Positions 17,441-26,605 of a stretch of DNA of 61,768 bases are shown one piece after another; within the stretch, counting starts at the first letter, position 1; each line of letters opens with the position of its first letter. The stretch comes from Armatimonadaceae bacterium (lineage in GTDB: Bacteria > Armatimonadota > Armatimonadia > Armatimonadales > Armatimonadaceae). The position numbers and the translations under genes were made by a program. The notes under the pieces are model-generated. The model was not told the origin of the DNA and did not search any database. It was given only the letters and a program-made list of their open reading frames with translations. The stretch is taken from the NCBI GenBank assembly GCA_030447685.1, contig JAUJOK010000031.1, forward strand, positions 1 to 61,768, written 5' to 3'.

Positions 17441-17626
17441 CGCGGTGTTCCGTTCTCGTACACGTCAGCTAACTTCAACGAAGGGTAGCTGACCTCGGGT
17501 TGCGCTGTCTCGTAGGCATATACCACTGTGTCCAGTGGGACGCGGGATTGCCGACACGCAGAACCTGCCACTCGGCCAGACGCAGGGGCGGTGGTTGCGC
17601 TATGAGTTCTTCCTTAAGCGTCATTT
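17441..17626 (-). pseudogene. DUF433 antitoxin-like remnant
   Basis: The ATG at 17626 opens MTLKEELIAQPPPLRLAEWQ and VLRVG; after a frameshift the sequence continues SRVPLDTVVYAYET and YPSLKLADVY. VPLDTVVYA followed by YPSLxLADVY is the core of DUF433 antitoxin proteins. The loop between (GATPEEIV in typical members) is shortened and the C-terminal helix is lost. It is therefore decayed. It borders the E1 dehydrogenase gene. Confidence 0.62.
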
Positions 17627-17687
17627 ACATATTTCCTATTGAAGAGTATGCAGTGAAAACACTGCTTCGTCAATAGTACGATACCTC

Positions 17688-20162
17688 TCAAACTCCCTCG
17701 GCGCTTCTTCGTACCAATACCGACGCATCGTTTTCGCTCTTGACCTCGTAGCCGTCGAGGGGCAGAATGTGCTGGTGGACGGCGTCCAGAATGTCGGCGG
17801 GGAAGGGGAAGAAGCTGTCTTCCACCTCATCCGGCGGGGTGATCCAGTTGCGCGCCCCGACGACGACCGGCGGGGCGTCCAGGTAGTCGAAGGCAAGCTG
17901 GCCGATCTTGGCGGCGAAGGTCTGGAGAATGGAGCCGCGCTCGACGGCATCGGAAGCCAGCAGGATGCGTCCCGTCTTCTTCACCGATTCCACAACCTTC
18001 TCGTAGTTGAAGGGAACTATGGAGCGGGCGTCGATGATCTCGCAGGAGAGGCCGTGCTTTTCCTCCAGAATTCTGGCGGCCTCGATGGCGCGGTAAAGGG
18101 TTGCGCCGACCGTGAGGATGGTCAGGTCGCTGCCTTCCTTTTTGACGTCCGGCTCACCGAGGGGTACTTCATAATATCCGGCGGGGACACCTTCCGCGCC
18201 GTGGAAGAGTTCGGGCTGATTATATACACGCTGGGACTCGAAGAAGATGACCGGGTCGGTGCCGGTGAGCGCGCTGTTCATCAGGCCCTTGGCATCGTAG
18301 GGGGTGGCGGGAAAGACGACCTTGAGGCCGGGGATATGTGCGACCAGGGCCGTCCAGTCCTGCGAATGCTGCGCGCCGTACTTGGAGCCGACCGAGACGC
18401 GCAAAACGACTGGCATACGCAGCATGCCGCCGCTCATGCTTTGCCACTTGGCAAGCTGGTTGAATATCTCGTCGCCCGCGCGGCCCAGGAAGTCGCAGTA
18501 CATCAATTCCACCAGCGCCCGCCCGCCTTCCAGGGCGTAGCCGACGGCGGTTCCGGCGATAGCCGCCTCGGAGATCGGGCTGTTGAACAGGCGGTGGTAG
18601 GGCAGCGCCTCGGTCAGACCCTGGTAGACGCCGAACGCGCCGCCCCAGTCCCGGTTCTCCTCGCCGTAGGCGACCAGCGTCGGGTCCGTATAAAAACGCT
18701 CGATAATCGCCTCGAACAGCGCGTCCTTGACGCCGATGCAGCGGATAGCGGGAAGCGCCTTGCCGTTCTCATCCAGACCGGTGCGGCTGAGGCCCGCCAG
18801 CTTCTTGACACGCGGGTTGTCCGCCAGCGGGGCCAGCACCTCCGGCTCGCGCGTCGTGTCCAGCGATTCCACTTTCTCATTGGAGAACATGGTGCGCTCC
18901 AGCAGGTTGCCGGGGACGTACAGGTTGGCGCGTGGCGACAGGTCGAGGTCAACCGCCTTTTTGTAGGCTTTCAGCATGGCGGCGTCGATGTGCGCGTGCG
19001 TCTTGTCGAAGTCCTCGCGGGTGCAGAGGCCCGCCCCGAGCATCTCCTCGCCATACGTCAGCAGCGAATCCACCTGCTGCCACTCCTCGATCTCTTTCCT
19101 TTCCCGGTAGGATGAGGCGTCCGACGGCGAGTGGCCGCTGAAGCGATAGGTGATGGTGTCGAGCAGGACCGGCCCCTTGCCGCGCTCGATAATCTCTTTC
19201 TTGCGGGCGATGGCGTCGATAACGGCAAGCGGATTGTAGCCGTCCACGCGCTCGGCGTGCATCTGGGTCGGCGTCAGGCCCGCGCCCATACGTACCAGCG
19301 TCCCGAAGCCCATTGTCTCGCCGACCGGCTGGCCGCCCATGCCGTAGAAGTTGTTGACGAAGTTCATGATCAGCGGCAGGCCGCCGCGCACGGACTCGTC
19401 CCAGAGCTGCGTGAACTGATCCATCGTCGCGAAGCACAGCGCCTCCCAGGTGGGACCGCAGCCCGCCGCCGCATCACCGATGTTCGCGATGACGATACCC
19501 GGCTTGTGGTTGACCCGCTTGAACAGCGCCGCCCCGACCGAAATATCCGCCGAGCCGCCGACGATGGCGTTGTTGGGATAGATGCCGAACGGCGTAAAAA
19601 AGGCGTGCATCGAGCCGCCCATGCCCTTGTTGAAGCCCGCTTCGCGCCCGAATATCTCGGCGAGCGCGCCGTAGAGCAGGAAGTCAATCGCCAAATCTTT
19701 CACCGAGCCGTCGGCGTCGCCTTCGATCAGGCGCAGTATTGTGCCGCCGTCGTAGCCCTGCATGATGCCCATGAGGGTGTCGTCGTCCAGCTTTTCGATA
19801 GCTGACAGGCCCTTCGCCAGAATCTCGCCGTGCGAGCGGTGCGAGCCGAAGATATGGTCGTCGATACCTAACAGGAACGCCTGCCCGACCGCCGACGCCT
19901 CCTGGCCGATGGAGAGGTGCGCGGGGCCGCGATGGTCATAGGGAATATCGCGGAAGCTGCGCTGCGTCTTGACCTCCTGAAGCATCGTCTCGAAAGCGCG
20001 GATATAGGCCATGTCCCGGTGGATACGCACCAGGTCTTCGCGGGCGTAGCGGTCTAATTCGTCAGCGAGCGTGCGGCTGTACTGGTTGACGGGTATCGGG
20101 TCGAGTTCGATGAAGCGGCTCTGGCGCACCTCATGCGGGTGGATCATTACGGACTTGGGCAT
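17688..20162 (-). CDS. thiamine-dependent dehydrogenase E1, fused alpha and beta subunits
   Basis: One 824-residue polypeptide joins both E1 subunits of a 2-oxoacid dehydrogenase. The alpha half (about 45-395) has [28 protein letters not shown] and the thiamine diphosphate motif [14 protein letters not shown] with a downstream NN. The beta half (about 470-800) has [24 protein letters not shown] and [15 protein letters not shown]. Such proteins decarboxylate pyruvate, branched-chain oxoacids or acetoin; the substrate cannot be read from sequence. No E2 or E3 gene is nearby. It starts 3 bases before the stop of the phosphoesterase gene (stop at 20165), so they may be co-transcribed. Confidence 0.9.
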   Translation of the reverse strand: MPKSVMIHPHEVRQSRFIELDPIPVNQYSRTLADELDRYAREDLVRIHRDMAYIRAFETMLQEVKTQRSFRDIPYDHRGPAHLSIGQEASAVGQAFLLGIDDHIFGSHRSHGEILAKGLSAIEKLDDDTLMGIMQGYDGGTILRLIEGDADGSVKDLAIDFLLYGALAEIFGREAGFNKGMGGSMHAFFTPFGIYPNNAIVGGSADISVGAALFKRVNHKPGIVIANIGDAAAGCGPTWEALCFATMDQFTQLWDESVRGGLPLIMNFVNNFYGMGGQPVGETMGFGTLVRMGAGLTPTQMHAERVDGYNPLAVIDAIARKKEIIERGKGPVLLDTITYRFSGHSPSDASSYRERKEIEEWQQVDSLLTYGEEMLGAGLCTREDFDKTHAHIDAAMLKAYKKAVDLDLSPRANLYVPGNLLERTMFSNEKVESLDTTREPEVLAPLADNPRVKKLAGLSRTGLDENGKALPAIRCIGVKDALFEAIIERFYTDPTLVAYGEENRDWGGAFGVYQGLTEALPYHRLFNSPISEAAIAGTAVGYALEGGRALVELMYCDFLGRAGDEIFNQLAKWQSMSGGMLRMPVVLRVSVGSKYGAQHSQDWTALVAHIPGLKVVFPATPYDAKGLMNSALTGTDPVIFFESQRVYNQPELFHGAEGVPAGYYEVPLGEPDVKKEGSDLTILTVGATLYRAIEAARILEEKHGLSCEIIDARSIVPFNYEKVVESVKKTGRILLASDAVERGSILQTFAAKIGQLAFDYLDAPPVVVGARNWITPPDEVEDSFFPFPADILDAVHQHILPLDGYEVKSENDASVLVRRSAEGV

Positions 20163-20164
20163 GG

Positions 20165-20705
20165 CTAAAACTCCTTATCGGGCGCGGGAAAGGCGAACGT
20201 TTCCGCTTCCCGAATCGCGAGACTGTCGGTGTCGATATCGTAAAACTGTACGGCTCCCGCCGCAAAATCAGCGATGCAGAAACAGGGCTGTTTGTCGTGG
20301 CGAAGGGTGCCTGCATTGATAATAGTTAGATGGTCGAAGGTGCGAACCATTCTCTGGTGCGTATGTCCCCCGATCATGAGGCGATAATAACCTTCCGCGA
20401 AGATAGCGTGCAGACGATGGTTTGCCTCGATGACGTAGCGGGTGTCGTGTGGGTAAACCGCATCCATGTCATTGGTATCCGTACCGTGACAGAGCAGCAG
20501 CGGTCCACGTGGCGTCGAGCAGGAGCACGTCGGCGGTAATTCTGCCAGGAACCGACGATTCTCCCCGGTGACTTCATCGCTTGGCGTCGTCTGTAACATC
20601 TGTTCGTACCCAGAAGCGAAAAACCAGCGATCATGGTTGCTGCCGAACGGTCAAAACGCCCGGGCCGCGCATCGAAGCGCGCAGCAACGGCCCGCGTCAC
20701 CCAGG
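20165..20705 (-). pseudogene. calcineurin-like metallophosphoesterase, N-terminus missing
   Basis: The intact frame (open to 20650, internal ATG at 20599) has NHDRWFFASGYEQM, LLLCHGTDTNDMDAV, and GGHTHQRMVRTF followed by IINAGTL. These are motifs III to V of YfcE/MJ0936-type phosphoesterases. The first motif pair (SDIHGN and GDVVGYGP, about 60 residues) is absent. Upstream residues readable in other frames, VTRAVAARFDARPG and VLTVRG, extend the match to about 20705. Beyond that the DNA belongs to the divergent DeoR gene. So a deletion or misjoin removed the 5' end. Confidence 0.72.
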
Positions 20706-21295
20706 CCCGTCGTCTTGAACATGAGCCGCCCTACGCCGAGCGCGCCATAACCTTTGCCGAGGAAAAGCGGCGCATCGGGCAGGCGGCGGCGATGGTGCGC
20801 CCCGGCGAGACAATAATCCTCGATGCGGGCACGACGACCCATGAGGTCGGCCTTGCGCTTGCCGCTTCTTCACATGCCAGCCTGACCGTAGTCACCAATG
20901 CGCTTCCCACCGCCGCCGCGCTGATGGAGACGCCGGGTATCGAGGTGATCGTGGTCGGTGGGCACGCGCAGGGGCGGCGGCGCGCGACACTGGGGCCGCT
21001 GGCGGTGGAGTTCCTGCAATCCTTTCACGCCGACCGCGCCTTTCTGGGTGTCTCCGGCGTGGATGCGGATGCCGGATTCACGGCGGCGGACTTCGATGCC
21101 GTTCAGGTAAAGCGCGCCATTATCGCCCATGCCGCCGAGGTGGTGGCGGTCACGGATTCGTCCAAGATCGCGCAGGTGGCCTTCGCGCGCATCGGCCCCC
21201 TGCGCGACGCCTCGCTTCTGCTGACGGATCGCAGTGTTTCCTCCGACGCGGAGCGGACTCTGGCGGAGGCCGGGCTGCCGGTTCAGCGCGTGTAA
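20633..21295 (+). CDS. DeoR family regulator lacking its DNA-binding domain
   Basis: From about residue 30 the protein matches the DeoR C-terminal sensor: EPPYAERAITFAEEKRRIG, then IILDAGTTTHEVGLAL, VVTNALPTAAAL, VIVVGGHAQ, FLGVSGVDADAGFTA and VAVTDSSKI. This domain binds phosphorylated sugars. The N-terminal helix-turn-helix (about 70 residues) is absent. Residues 1-25 are the antisense of the neighbouring phosphoesterase. As it stands it cannot bind DNA in the usual way. It is either a remnant, or the 5' ends of two divergent genes were lost together. Confidence 0.75.
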   Translation: MVAAERSKRPGRASKRAATARVTQARRLEHEPPYAERAITFAEEKRRIGQAAAMVRPGETIILDAGTTTHEVGLALAASSHASLTVVTNALPTAAALMETPGIEVIVVGGHAQGRRRATLGPLAVEFLQSFHADRAFLGVSGVDADAGFTAADFDAVQVKRAIIAHAAEVVAVTDSSKIAQVAFARIGPLRDASLLLTDRSVSSDAERTLAEAGLPVQRV

Positions 21296-21313
21296 GCAGC
21301 ACAAAAAACCGGC

Positions 21314-21342
21314 TTGACAGCAGCGAATAGCAGGGGTATACT
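21314..21342 (+). promoter_or_regulatory. sigma70-type promoter of the GntR/LacI hybrid regulator
   Basis: TTGACA, 17 bases, TATACT. Only one base differs from consensus. The start would be near 21349, inside AGTATAGACTTATAG, which has weak TATA-N4-TATA symmetry and could be an autoregulatory site. Confidence 0.85.
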
Positions 21343-21382
21343 GGATTAGTATAGACTTATAGGTTATTCAAGGCGATTACGA

Positions 21383-22606
21383 ATGTTCAAGATGGCGGCG
21401 CGCGTCGATAAACAGCACCCCCTTCCACGCCATGCCCAGGTGCAGCAGATTCTGCGGGATATGGTGACAAGCGGGCGGCTCAAACCGGGCGACAAGATAC
21501 CGGCGGAGGTGGAGATCGCAGAGGCTCTGGGCGTCTCGAAGATGACGGTCAACAAGGCGCTCCTCGCGCTTGCCAACGAGGGCGTTTTTATTCGAGAAGT
21601 AGGCCGTGGCACTTTTGTTGCGCCCGTTTCCGAAACCCATGCAGGAAACGAAGGCAGGAGCGCCGCCGCTGCCGTCCTCGCTTCCACCGGTGCTCCGCCA
21701 GCAGCAGCAGTCGCCGCCGCGGCGCGTCCCCGTATCGCGCTGACCTTTGTGGAAGGGGCGACCAACATTCTGGAAAGTCACTACTACGGCTCGCTGTATC
21801 GCGCCATTGTGGAAACGCTGAACACGGCGGACGCCGAGGTGAACTGGTCGGTGGCTTCCCCGGTGGAGGGCGATTACCTGGTCGAAGAGCGCCGCCTGCC
21901 TGCCGATGGCCGCCTGATCATCGCCCCGCGCTCCGAAAGTATCCCTTCCATCGAGGCGCTGTGGGATGCCGGGCGGGCCGTCGTCGTGGTCGGCGCTTCC
22001 TGGCCGGGCATGGGTGTTCCTTCCGTGGACTCGGACAATGTCGGCGGCGCGATAGAAGCGGTGCAGCATCTGGCCTCTCTGGGACATCGGCGTATCGGCC
22101 TTTTATACGCGGAGGAAGACACGGCCAACACCCAGGATCGCATCGTCGGATATCGCCGCGCGCTCGGCCAGGCGGGGCTTCCGCACAACCCGGCCTGGGA
22201 AGTCCGCAGCGATCTCGTATGGCGTGCGGGCGACGGGGCCAAAGCGCGGCTGACGGCGCTTCTGCGGGGAACCGAACCGGTCACCGCCATTTTCGCAGCG
22301 GGTTATTACCTGGCGCTGGAGGCCATGAACACGGCCCGCGACGCCGGGTTCCAGGTTCCTGAGAACGTTTCCGTGGTCGGCTTTGACGACCCGCTGGCCG
22401 CGCAGCTTGCCTATCCGCCGCTGACCACGGTACGGCAGCCGCTCCATGAAATGGGCCGTCGCGCCGCCGAGCGCCTGCTGCGCCTGGTCAAGGGGGAAGA
22501 ATCCCGCGACGTGGTTCGCGAAGTGCTGCCCGCGCAGCTTGCCATCCGGCGTTCAACTGTTACTGCCGTGCCGTCGTCTGTGCCGGTACTTAGCCGCAGC
22601 GAGTAA
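21383..22606 (+). CDS. GntR-type HTH fused to LacI-type sensor domain, regulator
   Basis: A 407-residue AraR-like repressor. Residues about 12-78 are a GntR winged helix ([47 protein letters not shown]). An Ala-rich linker (90-115) leads to a LacI/periplasmic-binding domain with [48 protein letters not shown] and [20 protein letters not shown]. It probably senses a sugar. It has its own strong promoter. The next gene is a pseudopilin, which it may control. Confidence 0.92.
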   Translation: MFKMAARVDKQHPLPRHAQVQQILRDMVTSGRLKPGDKIPAEVEIAEALGVSKMTVNKALLALANEGVFIREVGRGTFVAPVSETHAGNEGRSAAAAVLASTGAPPAAAVAAAARPRIALTFVEGATNILESHYYGSLYRAIVETLNTADAEVNWSVASPVEGDYLVEERRLPADGRLIIAPRSESIPSIEALWDAGRAVVVVGASWPGMGVPSVDSDNVGGAIEAVQHLASLGHRRIGLLYAEEDTANTQDRIVGYRRALGQAGLPHNPAWEVRSDLVWRAGDGAKARLTALLRGTEPVTAIFAAGYYLALEAMNTARDAGFQVPENVSVVGFDDPLAAQLAYPPLTTVRQPLHEMGRRAAERLLRLVKGEESRDVVREVLPAQLAIRRSTVTAVPSSVPVLSRSE

Positions 22607-22673
22607 CATCGCGCGCAAATCCGACGTAAGGGAAAATAGCTTTCCTTCGATCTCCAGAAAGGGCATTATTATC

Positions 22674-24011
22674 ATGAGAAGTCAACGCAAAGTCTCCCCG
22701 GCAGGGGCTGCTTTTACGCTCATCGAACTGCTCGTAGTCATCGCAATTATCGCGATACTGGCAGCAATTCTGTTCCCAGTATTCGCGCAGGCTCGTGCGA
22801 AGGCCCGGCAGGCCGCGTGTCTGTCCAACATGAAGCAGATTGGCACCGCCTCCATGATGTATCTGCAGGACTACGACGAGACCTATCCCGTCGCCAACCT
22901 CAGCTATGGCGCGAACTTCGACGGCGCTCATGGCGGCTGGATGCAACAGATTCAGCCATACATCAAGAATGTTCAGGTCTTCCGCTGCCCGGACGCGGTG
23001 AAGAGAGCGGACAACAATGTGGAGTTCTGGACGGTTCGGGGGTCCGGCGGCACGACGGAAGGTTCGATCCGCGTGCCCAAGTTCCAGGTTGGCGCGAACG
23101 AGCATATCTTTAACGCGGTAAACAATGTGCCCTGGGCCGCGACCCCGCGCGCCATTGCACAGGCGGCTATCGGCAAACCGGCGGAGATGCCCTTTGTTGC
23201 CGACAGTGTCTATTCGCTTTTTACCCAGGCCAACCGGATCATGACCGCCAACTTCAATTTCCCCGCCACCCGGTTCTGGGTCTATGGCGCGAACTTCGAC
23301 CTATCATCGGCTGGATGCGCCGGGCCATACATCGATGTTCAGCGTTTGGGCAACAGGTCGCGTGGGTGGGGCATCTGCCCAAGTTCCTTATATCGAGCAT
23401 ATCTTTGGGTAAACAATGTTTTGCACAGGCGGCTGTCGGACGCGCGGAGATGCCCTTTGTTGCCGACAGTGTCCATTCGCTTTTTAACCAGGCCAACCGG
23501 ATCATGAACGCCAACTTCAATTTCCCCGCCAACCGGGGCCGGGCGGCGCCGGTAGCGTTCACATAGCGGCGGTTCGACCATGTGTCGCCTGCGATTCGTG
23601 TTCCCTATCGCGAACGTTAGGCGCGGGCCGATGGTATTTTTGGTGGAAACTTCCGATCGCGCCGGGAATCCGGCGGCAAACCTTCCCCAGTCGCTTGCCG
23701 TGGCGGCACAGCTGCGGACAATATGGCTGACTCGATTATATTCTTTTCAATGATCCACGACGTATTGCCGCAGATGCCATAACGGGAATCGCTGGTTCGA
23801 TGTGCCCAACTTATAGCAGAACGCGCGCCATAGCGGCGGTGCCACCATTATGTACGGTGACGGTCATGCCAAATGGAGCCAGCAGGGGGCATTGGGTGTG
23901 GACCCGAATTCTGGCAGGCGAGTGTACCCTAACACCTACAAACTGCCTGTAAACCCTTCGACAGTAACGCGGGGTAATACGACTTTTCCCGCCGACGACC
24001 GTCTGCAATAG
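22674..24011 (+). CDS. prepilin-like protein with H-X9-DG motif, internally duplicated and frame-disrupted
   Basis: ATG at 22674 gives [20 protein letters not shown], cleavage expected after the Ala before FTLIELL, then [20 protein letters not shown] and [13 protein letters not shown]. Good protein runs to about 23270. A divergent second copy of about 114 bp of the same gene then appears (23423-23536). The natural C-terminus [17 protein letters not shown], with H-X9-DG, is in another frame ending at TAG 24009-24011. So the middle is scrambled by duplication and shifts. Role unknown; exported by a type II/IV-like machinery if intact. Confidence 0.7.
23157..23273 (+). repeat. internal duplication in pseudopilin, copy A
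   Basis: Starts GCACAGGCGGCTATCGG and ends near CCCCGCCACCCGG. It codes for [20 protein letters not shown] in the good frame. Weaker similarity to copy B extends upstream to about 23097. Confidence 0.8.
23423..23536 (+). repeat. internal duplication in pseudopilin, copy B
   Basis: GCACAGGCGGCTGTCGG to CCCCGCCAACCGG, about 90 percent identical to copy A by eye, 266 bp downstream, with a few substitutions and small gaps. The flank CGAGCATATCTTT is shared too. Confidence 0.8.
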
Positions 24012-24177
24012 GCTCTGACGACCCGCAGCGGCGACAATATGGCTGCGATTGACAAGCGAGGTGTCTATGGGAGTGTCTGTTATAGCACGGGCAGGAATTC
24101 AATCAGGTGGCGGGAATACCTTATAAAAACACCCGCTACAACCCTGCCGCAACAGACATTCCCCAGCGTCTAAACCA

Positions 24178-24207
24178 TTGACGTTCGCGTGATTCGTGTG
24201 GTACTAT
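24178..24207 (+). promoter_or_regulatory. promoter of the ilv-leu T-box leader
   Basis: TTGACG, 18 bases, TACTAT. Transcription would start near 24214, just before the T-box stem I. Confidence 0.65.
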
Positions 24208-24337
24208 AGCTTCGCAATTGATTCTTGTAATGCGATGACGAGGCCAGTAGGCGCGTCCGTGTATCTTCAGAGACCTGCCGGTTGGTGCGAGGCAGGGGCG
24301 CGGCGCATCGAAACTCCCCTCTGAGCAGGAGCCTGAA

Positions 24338-24365
24338 CCAGCCCTCCCTTATAAGGAGGCGGGGC
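24338..24365. repeat. palindromic repeat inside the T-box leader (stem II region)
   Basis: CCCTCCCTTATAAGGAGGCGG makes a hairpin in the style of the interspersed repeats. It occupies the place of stem II between CTGAAC and AGTAGG. Confidence 0.5.
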
Positions 24366-24427
24366 AAGTAGGGTTTCCCGGTTCGCGCCCGATAACGCGC
24401 TCTGAGTGGTCGCGCTTTCGCATCCGA

Positions 24428-24482
24428 CCTCCTTCACCCCCATTATTGGGCGACCGTCGCCTGCGTGGGGCCGGGGGGCCAG
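24428..24482. repeat. palindromic repeat inside the T-box leader
   Basis: Contains CCCCCATTATTGGG and the 18-mer GGGCGACCGTCGCCTGCG (24448-24465), which recurs exactly at 39841-39858 inside prmC. CCCCCATTATTGGGG also recurs near 54115. It lies between the stem III region and the antiterminator. Confidence 0.75.
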
Positions 24483-24530
24483 GTGCGGCGGAGCGGCAAT
24501 TCGGGTGGTACCACGGGGGTGCGTTTTCAG

Positions 24531-24594
24531 CCTCTCGTCCCGACTGTTCGCCTAAGGAGCGAGCGAACCGGCGACGAGGGGTTTTGTCTTTTTT
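24531..24594 (+). terminator. T-box terminator hairpin
   Basis: CCTCTCGTC pairs with GACGAGGGG, with an inner stem GTTCGC/GCGAAC, followed by TTTTGTCTTTTTT. The left arm overlaps the antiterminator 3' side, as T-box switching requires. Confidence 0.85.
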
Positions 24595-24659
24595 ATGGCC
24601 CGTCGCCGAAAAATGCATTTCTGTGCGGATGACGGAACGTGACGAGGAAGAGTGAACCA

Positions 24660-26450
24660 ATGGCGAATGTAACGATGAGCGGCGCGCAGGCCCTGATGGA
24701 ATGTCTGCGCCGCGAAGGGGTGACGACGATCTTCGGCTACCCCGGCGGCGCGGTGATCCCGATCTACGATGTACTGTACAACACCGATTTTATCGAGCAT
24801 ATTCTGGTGCGCCATGAGCAGGGAGCGGGACACATGGCGGAGGGATACGCCCACGCCACCGGCAAGGTCGGGGTGTGTCTGGCGACCTCCGGGCCGGGTG
24901 CGACCAACCTGGTGACGGCGCTCACCGACGCGATGATGGACTCCATTCCCATCGTCGCCATCACCGGGCAGGTGCGCACGTCGGTTATCGGCAAGGATGC
25001 GTTCCAGGAGGCCGACATCACTGGCATTACCATGCCGATCACCAAGCACAACTGGCTGGTGAAGGATGCGCGCGATCTGCCGCGCATCGTCCATGAAGCG
25101 TTCTATATAGCGCGTTCGGGGCGACCGGGTCCGGTGCTGGTGGACATTCCCCGTGATGTCGCCGAGGCCGCGATTGAGTACGACCCGGACGAGGCGCAGA
25201 AGATCGATATTCGCTCGTTCAAGGCGACGTTCAAAGGACACCCGCAGCAGATCAAGCGTGCGGCGGAGTTTATCGCCGAGGCGAAAAAGCCGGTGCTGTA
25301 CGTGGGCGGCGGCTGCAAGGCAGCGGGCGCGGATGAGGAGCTGCTGGAGCTGGCGAACCGGACGGGTATTCCCGTCACCACCACGCTGCACGGTTTGGGG
25401 ATGTTCCCTGAAAATCACCCGCAGTCGCTGGGCATGCTGGGGATGCACGGCACGGCCTACGCCAACTACGCCGTCCACCATACCGACCTGCTGATCGCGG
25501 TCGGCGCGCGCTTTGATGACCGCGTCACCGGCAAGGTATCGGCGTTCGCGCCCGATGCCAAAGTCATCCATATCGATGTGGACCCCTCGGAGATGAACAA
25601 GGTGCGCCGCGCCGATGTGCCGATTGTCGGCGACTGCCGCGCGGTGCTGACCGAACTGCTGAAATACGTGGAGCCGCGCAGCGACCTGGGCGACTGGAAT
25701 GCTGAAGTCGGCAAATGGAAAACCGACTATCCGCTGGAAGTGCCCCAGGGTGACGGTGAGCTTCACTCGGAATTCGTTATCCGGGAAATCGCCCGCCTGA
25801 CCAGCCACGATGCCGTCCTGACCACGGATGTCGGCCAGCATCAAATGTGGGCGGCGCAGCACTTCGGTATGCGCTCGCCGCGCCAGTTCATCACGTCCGG
25901 CGGTCTGGGCACGATGGGCTTCGGCCTGCCCGCCGCTATCGGGGCGCAGTTCGGTGTTGGGCGAGAAAATCCGGTCTGGTGCATCTCCGGGGACGGTTCC
26001 ATCCAGATGTGCATCCAGGAACTGATGGTTGCGCGTATCTACGGTTTGCCGATCAAACTGGCGATTTTGAACAACCAGTACCTGGGCATGGTGCGTCAGT
26101 GGCAGGAGATGTTCCACGAAAACCGCTATTCGCAGGTCGATTTGGAAGCCTCGCCGGACTTCGTAAAACTGGCGGAAGCCTTCGACTGTATCGGTCTTCG
26201 CTGCACCCGGCCCGAGGACGTGGAGGCAACACTGAAACAGGCGATGGCGATCAACGACCGCCCCGTGGTGATGGACTTCCGGGTCGCCAAGGAGACCAAC
26301 GTCTACCCGATGATTCCGTCGGGGCAGACGATCCACGACATGGTCACGACCCGGCCCAAGAACATGGCCCCGCTCGATTCCTACACGGCATCCGAGATGT
26401 ATCAGCCGACCCCGGCAGTGGATGCCGAAAAGGAAGAAGCAACGCGGTAG
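24660..26450 (+). CDS. ilvB: acetolactate synthase, large subunit
   Basis: Joins two pyruvates, or pyruvate with 2-oxobutyrate, in the first common step of valine, leucine and isoleucine synthesis, using thiamine diphosphate and FAD. The 596-residue protein shows EGVTTIFGYPGGAVIPIYD, the catalytic Glu region HEQGAGHMAEGYA, the quinone-fold linker domain, and the ThDP motif GDGSIQMCIQELMVA with NNQYLGMVRQW. I choose the ATG at 24660 after GAGGAAGAG rather than the in-frame GTG at 24639. First gene after the T-box. ilvN follows 1.8 kb later, an unusual separation. Confidence 0.97.
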   Translation: MANVTMSGAQALMECLRREGVTTIFGYPGGAVIPIYDVLYNTDFIEHILVRHEQGAGHMAEGYAHATGKVGVCLATSGPGATNLVTALTDAMMDSIPIVAITGQVRTSVIGKDAFQEADITGITMPITKHNWLVKDARDLPRIVHEAFYIARSGRPGPVLVDIPRDVAEAAIEYDPDEAQKIDIRSFKATFKGHPQQIKRAAEFIAEAKKPVLYVGGGCKAAGADEELLELANRTGIPVTTTLHGLGMFPENHPQSLGMLGMHGTAYANYAVHHTDLLIAVGARFDDRVTGKVSAFAPDAKVIHIDVDPSEMNKVRRADVPIVGDCRAVLTELLKYVEPRSDLGDWNAEVGKWKTDYPLEVPQGDGELHSEFVIREIARLTSHDAVLTTDVGQHQMWAAQHFGMRSPRQFITSGGLGTMGFGLPAAIGAQFGVGRENPVWCISGDGSIQMCIQELMVARIYGLPIKLAILNNQYLGMVRQWQEMFHENRYSQVDLEASPDFVKLAEAFDCIGLRCTRPEDVEATLKQAMAINDRPVVMDFRVAKETNVYPMIPSGQTIHDMVTTRPKNMAPLDSYTASEMYQPTPAVDAEKEEATR

Positions 26451-26596
26451 CGCCTCTCCCCCCTGCCCCCTCTCCTAAAGGAAAGGGGGAGCCTACTAAA
26501 CTATGCCTTCTGTGAAAGCGACGGGCTGTGCAGAAGGCTTGGTATCTCTGGCATCCCCCCTTTCCTTTTGGAAAGGGGGCAGGGGGGAGACTCCTG
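26451..26596. repeat. composite inverted-repeat element (MITE-like), copy 1
   Basis: A left arm CCTCTCCCCCCTGCCCCCTC and its near reverse complement at the right end flank about 75 bases that include GTGCAGAAGG and CTCTGGCA. The same design, with GGGGGAGCCT and GCAGAAGG at matching places, recurs at 37513-37657. Lies between ilvB and the MBL gene. Confidence 0.85.
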
Positions 26597-26605
26597 GAGA
26601 AAGCC

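Larger units (their letters stand above)
24225..24594 (+). promoter_or_regulatory. T-box leader (leucine-type) controlling ilvB
   Basis: A tRNA-sensing transcription attenuator. Stem I has the distal elements CAGAGACCTGCC and GGTTGGTGCGA. Then come CGAAA, the likely specifier CTC (24314-24316, leucine), CCCTCT and GAGC, aligning with the known CGAAA-GGC-ATTCTT-GAGC of B. subtilis glyQS as I recall it. CTGAAC and AGTAGG (24367-24372) follow. The T-box core GGGTGGTACCACG is at 24503-24515, whose UGGU can pair with ACCA of a tRNA with discriminator A, as in tRNA-Leu. A terminator with T-run follows. The base after the specifier is C rather than the usual purine. Confidence 0.9.

Noticed and set aside
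24361..24420. tRNA gene suggested by GGTTCGCGCCC
   Set aside because: No cloverleaf can be drawn; the string is part of the T-box leader.
24552..26336. 594-codon minus-strand ORF opposite ilvB
   Set aside because: Mirror of ilvB codon structure, rich in Arg/His, no family signature.
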